Below, piece by piece: positions 32,401 through 41,541 of a DNA stretch of 64,000 nt (position 1 is the first letter of the stretch; each line of letters begins with the position of its first letter). The stretch is from Smallanthus sonchifolius (Eukaryota; Streptophyta; Magnoliopsida; Asterales; Asteraceae): NCBI GenBank assembly GCA_023525975.1, contig CM042022.1, positions 65,368,001 through 65,432,000 on the forward strand. The letters are read 5' to 3'. The position numbers were made by a program, and so were the translations under genes. The notes below the pieces were generated by a model that saw only the letters and a list, made by a program, of their open reading frames with translations, searched no databases and had not been told where the DNA came from.

Positions 32401-33938
32401 ACGACTACGACTGCGAGATCCGCTACCACCCCGGCAAAGCAAACGTTGTAGCCGACGCCTTGAGTCGTAAAGAACATATCATGCTTCATAGTGCTTATAT
32501 TCATAACGATATCCAAGCCCGTATTCTCAAAGCACAACACACCTCGGTTACCGAGGGAAACATGTATCAAGAAATGGCATGTGGTGTAGAACTCTTGTTA
32601 GAAACCAAAGCCAACGGCCTATTGTACTACTTGGACCGTATCTGGGTTCCCGATCGCGACGATCTCCGTATATTTTTGATGAACGAGTCCCACAAAACTC
32701 GATATTCGGTGCATCCCGGAGCTGATAAGATGTACATGGGTCTCCGTCAGCAATATTGGTGGCCCGGCATGAAAAAGGATATTGCCCTTTTCGTGGCAAA
32801 ATGCCTAACTTGTTCTAAAGTGAAGGCCGAACACCAAAAGCCTTCCGGACTCCTCGAACAACCTGAAATTCCCGTGTGGAAGTGGGAGAACCTTGCTATG
32901 GACTTTATCACCAAACTTCCACGCACTTCTAGTGGACACGATAGTATTTGGGTTATTATCGACCGACTTACAAAGTCTGCTCATTTCTTGCCTATTCGTG
33001 AGGACTATCGAGTCGAGAAATTGGCTCGGATCTACATTGATGAAATCGTAAGTCGTCACGGGATCCCTTTGAACATCATCTCCGATCGTGATTCGCGTTT
33101 TACTTCCCGATTTTGGCAATCATTGCAATCAGCACTTGGTACTCGTTTGGATCTAAGTACGGCTTACCATCCTCAAACTGATGGGCAAACCGAACGAACA
33201 ATCCAAACTCTCGAGGATATGCTTAGAGCTTGTGTTGTTGACTTTGGTGGCAATTTGAATTCTCACCTACCACTGATCGAATTTTCCTACAACAACAGCT
33301 ATCACACAAGTATTAACATGGCACCGTTTGAAGCTCTTTATGGACGAAAATGTCGTTCACCGATTTGTTGGAACGAAATTGGTGAAGCACAAATCACCGG
33401 TCCCGAGCTTATCCAAGAAACCACCGATAAAATTTTTCTTATTCGTGACAACATTCGAGTGGCAAGGAGTCGGCAAAAGAGCTATGCCGATAAAAGACGG
33501 AAACCCTTGGAATTTCAAGTTGGGGATATGGTTCTCCTAAAGGTATCACCTTGGAAGGGCGTAGTTCGATTTGGAAAGAAAGGAAAACTTGCACCTCGAT
33601 ATGTGGGTCCCTTCAAGATACTCGAAAGGGTAGGAAAAGTGGCCTACAAACTCGATCTTCCTTCAGAACTCATCAACGTTCATCCGACTTTCCATGTATC
33701 TAATTTGAAAAAGTGTCTAGCCGACGAGAATCTCCACATCCCTCTTGATGAAGTGCGTATTGACGAGAGGATGCACTTTGTTGAGAAACCCGTGGAAATC
33801 ATGGACCGAGAAGTCAAGAAACTCAAGCGTAGGCGCATCCCCATTGTCAAGGTCCGTTGGGAGTCTAAGCGTGGACCCGAGTTCACTTGGGAACGTGAAG
33901 ACCACATGAAGACCAAGTATCCGCACCTCTTTTCATAG
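29484..33938 (+). CDS. Gag-Pol polyprotein, element C unit 2 (1484 aa, open)
   Basis: Same translation, length and domain order as the copy at 21574-26028: capsid, two CCHC knuckles, DTGAD protease, FIDD RT, RNase H, HHCC/DD35E integrase, chromodomain-like tail. No amino-acid difference was seen between the two copies. Such identity fits a very recent duplication or joint insertion; it also raises the possibility of an assembly duplication. Confidence 0.95.
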   Translation: MPPRRANSSTSNPDLATLLAQLIGQMTQANNNSDGSHNIQGNGGTNPPHCTFKHFNSCNPTKFFGTEGATGLLQWFESMESTFLNSDCPDNLRVRYATSVLQKRALTWWNSEKRTRGAEVATSLSWDDLKKAMTDEFCPRNEMRKLEAEFWDLAQDSGDNLAYTTRFQELSLLVPHMITPLARGIEKYIGGLPMQIQDAVLGSNPPTLEAAIRLSATLSDNHVKAGTLTRKGSKKVVSTLAAVKDVKAESSNRNKKRKGRNFAAVIPAVPTNQVAPLGQNPKIYQGPNPQCQTCKYHHPANLPCRLCSSCGKYGHVVTTCRTRPPVHQAAPAIRPNYPALPNGRACYECGDPDHFRDRCPKLHRQGGPQGRAFNINANEAQANNDVINGTFLVNNHYASILFDTGADRGFVSLTFESQLAKQRTKLDNPYSVEIANGKSIAINSVIRNCDLELNNHEFSVDLLPMQLGSFDIIIGMDWLSKHHAEVICYEKCIRIPLPSGDTLVIFGEKPCRGLQIMSCTLAQKYLRKKYVAFLAHIVDTKDKGKKLQDIPIIRDFPEVFPEDLPGLPPTRQVEFRIDLVPGATPVAKAPYRLAPSEMQELASQLQELSSKGFIRPSHSPWGAPVLFVKKKDGSFRMCIDYRELNKLTIKNRYPLPRIDDLFDQLQGSTCFSKIDLRSGYHQLRVLDEDIPKTAFRTRYGHYEFMVMPFGLTNAPAVFMDLMNRVCKPYLDKFVIVFIDDILIYSKTKAEHEQHLRLILELLKKEQLYAKFSKCEFWLKEVQFLGHIVNDKGIHVDPAKIEAVKNWSTPKTPTEIRSFLGLAGYYRRFISNFSKIAVPLTALTHKGKSYEWGPKQEEAFQTLKHKLCNAPILTLPSGNDDFVVYCDASNQGLGCVLMQRGQVIAYASRQLKIHEKNYTTHDLELGAVVFALKIWRHYLYGTKCVVFTDHKSLQHIFNQKELNMRQRRWVELLNDYDCEIRYHPGKANVVADALSRKEHIMLHSAYIHNDIQARILKAQHTSVTEGNMYQEMACGVELLLETKANGLLYYLDRIWVPDRDDLRIFLMNESHKTRYSVHPGADKMYMGLRQQYWWPGMKKDIALFVAKCLTCSKVKAEHQKPSGLLEQPEIPVWKWENLAMDFITKLPRTSSGHDSIWVIIDRLTKSAHFLPIREDYRVEKLARIYIDEIVSRHGIPLNIISDRDSRFTSRFWQSLQSALGTRLDLSTAYHPQTDGQTERTIQTLEDMLRACVVDFGGNLNSHLPLIEFSYNNSYHTSINMAPFEALYGRKCRSPICWNEIGEAQITGPELIQETTDKIFLIRDNIRVARSRQKSYADKRRKPLEFQVGDMVLLKVSPWKGVVRFGKKGKLAPRYVGPFKILERVGKVAYKLDLPSELINVHPTFHVSNLKKCLADENLHIPLDEVRIDERMHFVEKPVEIMDREVKKLKRRRIPIVKVRWESKRGPEFTWEREDHMKTKYPHLFS

Positions 33939-33971
33939 CCTCCACTAGTTGAATTTCGGGGCGAAATTCCT

Positions 33972-33986
33972 TTAACATGGGGAGAC
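33972..33986 (+). other. Polypurine tract, element C unit 2
   Basis: Same purine-rich tract as at 26062-26076, directly before LTR 3. Confidence 0.85.
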
Positions 33987-36474
33987 TGTGACATACCGGA
34001 TTTAATTACGCTTTTGTAATACAAATTATGTAATCATCGTTCCATTTAATGAAATGTAAATGTTTTTATTTAATTGTGTACAAAATACATATATATATAT
34101 ATATATTTTATTTTATAAATTTAATTAAAATTTTATAAGTTTAAAACTTATATAAAATTCTATATAAAAATCTATATTTAAAAAGTTACATATTTAATAA
34201 AATAACATATTTTAATAAGATTAATAACTTTTAATAAAATTATTATTTAAATAATAATAAAATAAGTTTATAAAAATATTTTTAAATTTATTTAATTTAA
34301 AAGAAATTAAATTAATTTATTTAAATAAAAGTTCAGGGTTCATTTTGTAATTAATTAAACTATAAGGTTTTGAGTCAAAAATCTGTTGAGGGGCTGTTTC
34401 TGGACAAATGAAACTGCAAGGGCTCATCCGTAATTAACTCAGGGTCCATTTTAAATCAAAATCAAACCACAGGGACTAAACCTGCCATTTTCCTATTCGC
34501 GTTTCCGGTCACCCCCAACCTTGGTCCGGCGGTCCGAAGCTTTCTCCGGCCCTGCACGAACTGGTTACCCTCCTTCCACACACTCACACTCCAAATTGAG
34601 GACTCCAACACCTTCGTCGACCCTGAGTGAAGCTACGACCAGGATTTCAGGAGCCAATTCCACACAGAAATCGAATTCCACTTGTGACATATTCGAGTTC
34701 AAAGACCGTGCCAACCAGACCCGTTTCGACTTGGTTCGAGTCTCAAAACAAGTCCACTGCCTTCTATTACTCCCTGGTAATCAATCCAACTCAAAATCGC
34801 GGCATTCGCACGAGGATTGCCGAGCAAACTCGAGTCCTCGGACGCGATTGCCGGATTGCCGAGGACCAGCGACCAATTTCTAAGTCGTGTATATCAATTA
34901 ATTAACACACACATAACCAGCGATGGGCTGTGGCCCGGCTGGTTATGCGTGTGTGTGTTTGATCTAGTGGTCGCGGGTTCGAGCCTGCTGGCCTCCGGCC
35001 CAACCCCATTTTTTATTCTGTTTTCATTTTTTTATTTTATTTAATTATCTTAACTTATTTTAATACCATTTTATACAATAAATACTAAAACGAGTCGGTT
35101 TACGTGTTCGTTTATTTTAAAAAAATCGATTAAACTATATTTTTTTAACCATCCCATTCTTTTATATATAATATTTTTATAAAATTATTAAAATACATTT
35201 AATATATAAAATGTCCTTTATTTTTATAAATCTTGTAACATTTTTTATAAAATTATTAAAATACATTTAATATATAAAATGTCCTTTATTTTTATAAATC
35301 TTGTAACATTTTTTATAAAATTATTAAAATACATTTAATATATAAAATGTCCTTTATTTTTATAAATCTTGTAACATTTTTTATAAAATTATTAAAATAC
35401 ATTAAATATATAAAATGTCTCATTATTTTTATATGAACCTAGCATTATATTTTTTTTTATTTTATGAACTTGTTTAAATAAATAAAGACTTTTCTTTTGT
35501 TATTATTATATAAATACATTGAATATAATAATACTTGTTTAAAACAATATATATATATATATCCTTATAAGTTAAAGTTTTACAAAAAACCCATTATCAT
35601 TCTATTTCTATACTTTATACAAATAAATATTAAAGAAAATTATATTAGAGCCTATATACATTTAAATACAAATACACACCTATACGCATACAATAATACC
35701 CATTTGTCTACATAGGGTATCAACGTGCTTAGGCTTCCGCATACTTATCACCTACACGCGTGGAAAATACCCGCTTGCAAGGTGAGTTACATAGCCCCTA
35801 TTTTTATACGTTTTGGGGTGAAACATTATACATGCTACTCACATTGTTTATACGTGTTATACATGAGACTATATGCTTATTCTTTGGATGTACATACATT
35901 TAAACACAAGACAACCAACTGTAATATTGATAGATCTATTGTGCCTGACCAGCCCACCCGGTTAGGGTGTTTATTACTGCATACTCGGATATAACCGCGT
36001 GTTATATTCAATCATACCGGATATAGTGGGTAACTATATTCAAGCATACCGGACTTAGCTGTTGTGCTCTGTTCAAGCGCGTCAAACTCGGTTTGAATTG
36101 TGATTTAAATAAATGTTACATCATATGCTATGTTTAACAAGATAAACAATGAGTTGCAAAACGATTTACAACTACTATTTACAGGAAATACTAAACCTAT
36201 GTACTCACCAACTTTTTAGTTGACACTTGATTTAAATAATGTTTCAGGTTTGGATATGTGACTGCTTGCCGAAGATCTCTCCACTTAGGAACTATGGACC
36301 TAGTTAAATAAATTAATGTTTTGAACTAGACTAGGTTATTTGAAATGTATTGTATTTGGAACTTGTTGTCTTTAAATTAAATGAATGAATTATGCAACCT
36401 TTAGTTATCATGTGCTTTTGAACAATCATCACATTGTCCGCCTCGATGATTCCGCCATCGGTCGGGGTGTGACA
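33987..36474 (+). repeat. Element C LTR 3 (2488 bp)
   Basis: Terminal 3' LTR of the array, ending TGTGACA directly before CGAGT. Agrees with LTR 2 at the two C sites (34470, 34640). Confidence 0.95.
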
Positions 36475-36479
36475 CGAGT
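36475..36479. repeat. Target-site duplication of C, right (CGAGT)
   Basis: Exact partner of 18167-18171. Confidence 0.95.
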
Positions 36480-36610
36480 GGACATACGTGTGATGACATG
36501 GCTATGAAGAGATAAGGTTAGCACATAAATCACATATAGTTCCTATGAAAGTGTAAGGGAGTCTTAGGTTATAGTCTAGGTCTTTCTAAGCCTAATTCTC
36601 TATAACCAAG
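36480..36610 (-). other. Element A leader, PBS-proximal part
   Basis: Continuation of 17680-18171 across the C insertion, non-coding. Confidence 0.85.
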
Positions 36611-36622
36611 GCTCTGATACCA
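36611..36622 (-). other. Primer-binding site, element A
   Basis: Minus-strand TGGTATCAGAGC, complementary to initiator tRNA-Met, three bases from the LTR end. Confidence 0.93.
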
Positions 36623-36625
36623 ATC

Positions 36626-38845
36626 TGTCACACCCCACCAAGGCGGAATACACGAGGTGTCACACATATAGTACATAGCACAAGGTATAAAGACAAATAC
36701 TAAGGCATCACAAAATTTTATTAATTTCATAATCGATTGTTCAACACTTTTTAAAATAAATAAACAAAATCCAAAAAAATTAACATTGTAAGAACTTCTT
36801 TAACTAAGTCCATAAGCAATCCTACGTGATCCTTTCTCTCCTAGTTATTATTTCCTGAAACATGTAAGAAAATGGATCAACATAAAGTTGGTGAGAGACA
36901 TAGGTTTTAAATGTTATAAAGATAAATTGTCATAAAAGATATAAACAAATTCAAACCAAGTTCAAACAAATGTACAAGCATATTAACACAAACGTTTTGC
37001 AATCAACCCTAAATGTTATATGTTATAAGCATCCACAATCCACGATTGTGCCGTAAAAAGTTATATGCATCCACAATCCCTAAGATTGTGTCGTTGTTAT
37101 ATCGGTTTCCCCCATATGGCCATACTAGTACTTCCTTAGGCTTATGATCAAGTTAATGATTGCAATTTGTTATAAGTGTTCAAATATCAAGCATATAATT
37201 GAAATTACTTGTTTGAGAATTTATTTTGGTAAAAAGTTTTCTGTTATCAAGCCATAAAAAAAAATACATGTTTCACCCCAAAAGTTAAAAAGAAAAGGGG
37301 CTATGTTCTCACCTTGATATTGAGTCTCAAACTGGAACTAGAACGGAAGGACGGTGAAACGGTTTAACGACGCCCTAAAATAAATAAGATGTGTGATTTT
37401 AGTATAGGGAAACGATTAAAGGAATAAGGACGGAACGAAACGATTTGGGGCTTTAGGATTATAGGAACGAACGAGCGAACGAGAATATTAAAGATACGAA
37501 CATTATTAATACCAAGTTATAAAATGATGTTTTATAAATTTTATAAAAGAAAAACGAATTAGTAAAAGAAATCAATGTTTTCAATAATTATTAATCGTAA
37601 ATACAATAATTACCAGTTTCACATAATAAATGATTTGTCCAAGTTATTGTCCATAACCTCTTAACCAAAAGAAATAATTATTTTCACGATTTGAAAATTT
37701 ATAACTAACTTTGTAAAAATATAATATTAACTTGATAACCTCGTGTGAGAGTAGGCAATTGATGCCCAAAATTCATTTAGCTTAACTACGAAAATAAATA
37801 AATAAAAATCTGTTCAACTAAAATATAATATTTATTTGAGAATTCATTGGGTTCACCACTCACACGGGTTAACACGCTGTAGAGAAAGAAATAAACAAAA
37901 AGGGAAACAGAAGGATTTGAAACCTTTATCACCTATATTTATGAAAATACGTGTGTGAGTGTCAACAAAAAGAAATAACAAAAAAAAGAAGCAAAAACAG
38001 GGTCTAGCCGGTTTCGAACCCGGGACCTATGCTGTGTAAGGCGAGAGTGTTAACCGGGTTGACTAGGCTTATGCCTTGATAAGATTCAGAAAATATCCGT
38101 TTTATCTAATGGGTTCTGAGAACCCTTCTTCTCCACCCACAGGTCGCAACCCAGACCCTTTCCAAAGCCATTACACGATTTCGATTAACAAGGATAACAG
38201 AGGAAGCGAAAATATTAAGTAAATGATACCTGGAGTCAACTAGAACCAAAATCGAATTTGAAGGCTTCAACTGTCGATCACAACCGAGAGGAAAAGGAAA
38301 AATAAAATAAAATAAAAGAGAAACGAATTTGAGGTGTTTTCTAATGTAATGGGTTATGGGGATTTATAGGACGATTTGAACGTGTAAACAGTTGCTAAAG
38401 GGACGAGATTCGCGAGATTGGGGTTTGATTTAGGTGATTTTGCAAATCTCATAGCCATTTACGTGATTCTCTTGAATGGTTTTCAAACCCTTCGATTTTG
38501 GTTCAAATCCACCAAATTGATGCGTGATACGGAGTCATTAATCGATTTGGAATGTTTAGGATTTAAAAACAGAAGGTTTGGATGCGGATTGAAGCAAATT
38601 AGAGGGAGATTTGGGCGATTTTGACTTTTTAGAGTCAAAGCTGTTCTTGGTTAGGCTAAGGGTTCAAAAATATAAAGGGAGGGGGTTCAAAGGATTATTT
38701 CCATTAAGTTATAAAATTTATTTTATAACACTTATCAAACTTAAACTTATATATCATTAATTATTTTCTTATGATTAACTTATAAAAAAAAATAATAATA
38801 ATACTAATATAGAATCTCATTTTTATCAATTTATTATTTATAAAA

Positions 38846-38884
<39 letters not shown>

Positions 38885-39049
38885 AAAAAATGAAATTTTG
38901 AAACTACGGATCGTTTACACGTTTGCAATAATAATTGGTACGACAAAACGTACATACGAGATAACGAGATTGAACTAATATGGCGGTCATAAATGTTATT
39001 ATAGTACAAAATGAAATAAAATATTACATGAAAAGTCACGGATGTTACA
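36626..39049 (-). repeat. Element A 5' LTR (2424 bp)
   Basis: On the minus strand starts TGTAACATCC (39049) and ends GGGGTGTGACA (36626), next to the PBS. Its first 331 bp match 1-324. Carries a tRNA-like stretch (38001-38075). AT-rich; short ORFs are not supported. Confidence 0.94.
38001..38075 (-). other. tRNA-like sequence with box B in A LTR
   Basis: Reading the minus strand, a D-arm-like stretch (CAACCCGGTTAACACTC), an anticodon-loop-like CTTACAC and a T-arm with box B GGTTCGAAACC (38010-38020) occur in tRNA order and spacing. Stem pairing in the anticodon arm is poor and no acceptor stem is clear, so it is tRNA-like, not a called tRNA gene. Confidence 0.55.
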
Positions 39050-39259
39050 CCGGTAGTCTATGTACATCCAGATTGATCCGTCCTTTTTCTTCACAAAAAT
39101 TACCGGAGCTCCCCATGGCGAGGAACTTGGTCTTATAAATCCTTTCGATAATAACTCATCAAGTTGTTTCTTTAATTCAACAATCTCGGTAGGAGCTAAT
39201 CTGTACGGAGATTTGGCTATCGGAGCCGTGCCTGGTACAAGATTTATTTGAAACTGCAC
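39050..39259 (-). pseudogene. RT N-terminal fragment hosting element A
   Basis: Minus-strand reading gives NLVPGTAPIAKSPYRLAP, then KGFIRPSSSPWGAPVIFVKK, KDGSIWMYIDYR, a typical gypsy RT start. It breaks off exactly at the LTR of A within the DYR motif. Upstream of 39259 the frame decays. Confidence 0.88.
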
Positions 39260-39479
39260 TTCCCAATCTAGCGATGTTCCATCCCTTATGGAAGTATTCT
39301 AACATTTCTTATACTGCCTTTATAGACATCTCATAGTCAACATCTTATACACATATTTGTCTAATCCTAAAATCCAAACTTTCGTTTTGTAAAACTAAAC
39401 CTCTAATTGCAATATCCGTTTTTGCAATTGGTTCATCTATCTTTTTCTTATGTATCAAGGGTTACTGATTTGCTTAGTC

Positions 39480-39800
39480 CTACATATGGACTAAACTTAT
39501 TTTTCTTTCAAATTTTGTACTACATCTTTTCAAGGTGATACCTTTAATAACGTCTTATCCTTGACGTATATTTTCAATGGATCTTTCCTCTTAACAGTAT
39601 GATCCTTTTGCTAATCTCAATCCTTTTCTTGGGTTCGTAAAAACCAACTTGGTAATTTCCTATATTTCTTAGATTCCGATATGTGGTTTCTCTCTGATTT
39701 ATGATTTAAATCATAGGTGTTCTTGTACTTCTTATTGTACAATACTCTGAATGGTCGTGCCTTAATTCCACATCCTTTCGAGGTTTATTACATGGGTTTG
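39480..39800 (-). pseudogene. Degenerate integrase C-terminal remains
   Basis: Translated by eye on the minus strand, about 39588-39516 gives KDPLKIYVKDKTLLKVSP, a stop, then KDVVQ, close to the integrase box ending KVSPWKGVV seen in A, B and C. NKFSPYVG follows after a frameshift. Upstream, about 39780-39740 gives GIKARPFRVLYNKKYK, like the SIKAAPFEALYGRKCR stretch. Several stops and shifts; clearly dead. Confidence 0.5.
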
Positions 39801-41524
39801 GAGCGTGTCTTCAGGAATCATTTATTAACAGCCAGTAATCTGCATCCAGATTATTCATTCTTAGTAATTCGTTATTTGCTCTGACTAATTGGTCAAAGCC
39901 TTTCTTCTTTTGAAAGCTTTCTTTAAGTTTACTTGTTCAGTCCACCTTAACAATAACTCTTAAGGTCGTTATTTCCTTAAAGTATATACTTTCATTTCTT
40001 CTTACATTTCTGAATCACATAACTGTTTCATTAGTTCGTGATTCTTAGATGACTAAATTCTAATTCTCTTACACATGTCATCCTTATAAGATTCCTTGAT
40101 ATATCATCACCATTCTTTTTAAGGATTACTCGAATCCTTCATTCTTCTCCAGTGTTTTCTTCTTTAACACGAGGAGTAGAAGTATTTATTGATCCTTACA
40201 GAAAATAAGGTACATGGGCGTATTTGAATCCGCCCTTTCTTTTCCTTCAAGGATACGAACATTTTTGTAAGGAATTTTTGGTAATCTCACATAAGGGTTT
40301 ACATAGGTATGGTTATGGCTTCCAACCATAAGACTTAAATGAAAGCTCACAGAAGGTGTATATAGATTGTTCGAAGTTTCCAATTCCTTCGAGATTTCCG
40401 AAAGTCCTTCCGGTACTTTCTATATTTATACTGGGTTCATTACCGGTTTCATTTGTTACTTGCCGATCTCTGAATAAAACTCGGTCTTTTGCCTTTTCCG
40501 GGCATTTTATAAGAAAATATTCTTGTTTTAGGAAAGGAATACAAAGTATTCATTGGAAGCGTAAAGGCTTTAGAATAACTGAAGTTAGTCTTTCATCATC
40601 TCCTTTCCGAGTCCCTTCCTTTCCCAATACTTCCGGAGTTGTTTCTCCAATTGTCTTTATGTTCTTCTTTCCTTTTTGTCAGATCCTATTTCACCTCATC
40701 TGTCTCCCGTATGGCACGGTCAAGACATGAGCTAGGATAGACTGAAGAATAATCATATTGTGGAGGAGGATCTCAAATCTCCATCACCACATCATTGTAC
40801 ACATTTTGGTAATGGATTGGATGGTTCCAAAAGAGGAACGTTTATTCAGATAAACTTCTCATGGATCATAATCCATAGCATTTCCCCGCTCAGGGAATAT
40901 ACAGATTTCGAAGTATAAGCAGAGAATCAGAATTACCAGGAATATAATCATTCGGATTTTCAAAATATGGAATCATATTTGGATCAAAGTAGTAACGTGG
41001 CTTCTTCTTTATAGTCCTTTCCAACCCGAGGCAAGTTCTGATATATTTCCTCCATCCCTTTAGTTGAGGGCACGTATACTATCTCGGATGACCATACAAC
41101 CAGTATTCTTAGCTGTGTAGCCTTCACTGGCTCCAGCCTAATTTACTTCACTTACCCTCGGTGGAGGAGTATCTAATTGCTAGTTACTCAAATCTGAATC
41201 TTTATAGTGCCCAGAGCACTCAGATCCACATCCTTGTGCGCCAACGTCAAATATTACGTTTTTCAAGGAGGGAAGATTCCATTCGATCGTATTTGGATCA
41301 TCACCAGGAATGTTAATTGTCATTGCCCTAGTTCCGTAGGGATTTTCTTTCAAAGTAGTAACTACCACCACCAGAAATTTTCAATTTCTTATACTATCAG
41401 TCTTAGATGCAAGCATCTATGTATAAGTATCTACCTACTTTCATCTTTATCTAACTAAAACCAGGGTATCATCAAGGTTACAGCCTAGATACTATCTCAA
41501 GTATCTATTTCGCTAAAACCTCAG
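39801..41524 (-). other. Decayed internal region of D, no recognised gene
   Basis: AT-rich sequence between the integrase-like remains and the PBS. Short open stretches occur (40186-40383; 41180-41371) and, near 41020-40920, a minus-strand reading KKPRYYFDPNMIPYFENPND. None matches a family I recognise. No zinc knuckle or protease motif was found where gag should be. Confidence 0.5.
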
Positions 41525-41536
41525 GCTCTGATACCA
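41525..41536 (-). other. Primer-binding site, element D
   Basis: Minus-strand TGGTATCAGAGC, five bases from the TGTGACA end of the D LTR. Confidence 0.9.
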
Positions 41537-41541
41537 ACCAA

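Larger units (their letters stand above)
18172..36474 (+). mobile_element. Element C: tandem Ty3/gypsy chromovirus, LTR-int-LTR-int-LTR, both units open
   Basis: Three LTRs (18172-20655, 26077-28565, 33987-36474; 2484, 2489 and 2488 bp) alternate with two internal regions of exactly 5421 bp. Both internal regions encode a 1484-residue Gag-Pol with the same translation. One CGAGT duplication flanks the 18.3-kb array and none lies at the middle LTR. LTRs start TGTGACATACCGG and end GGGGTGTGACA. LTR 1 has T where LTRs 2 and 3 have C at two sites (18651 and 18821); otherwise the visible differences are in a TA repeat. The insertion is in the leader of A, opposite in orientation. Confidence 0.96.
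1..39049 (-). mobile_element. Element A: Ty3/gypsy chromovirus, split by nested B and C
   Basis: Minus-strand LTR retrotransposon read from 39049 down past the left edge. Order on its own strand: 5' LTR 39049-36626, PBS 36622-36611, leader 36610-36480 continued at 18171-17680, gag-protease 17679-16041, pol 3212-360, polypurine tract, 3' LTR from 324. Removing B plus one TSD copy (12823 bp) brings the gag frame exactly into register with the pol frame, and removing C rejoins the leader, so A was one element before B and C arrived. The right target duplication should be CCGGT (39050-39054); its partner is outside the window. The integrase C-terminus carries a chromodomain-like tail of Tekay/Del type. 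Confidence 0.93.

Noticed and set aside
38001..38075. Functional tRNA-Val gene on the minus strand
   Set aside because: Box B and an anticodon-like TAC are present, but anticodon and acceptor stems do not pair well; listed only as tRNA-like.
39260..41524. Integrated plant pararetrovirus
   Set aside because: The KKPRYYFDPNMIPYFENPND stretch has no recognised match, no coat-protein or movement-protein motif was found, and LTR plus PBS fit a gypsy element.
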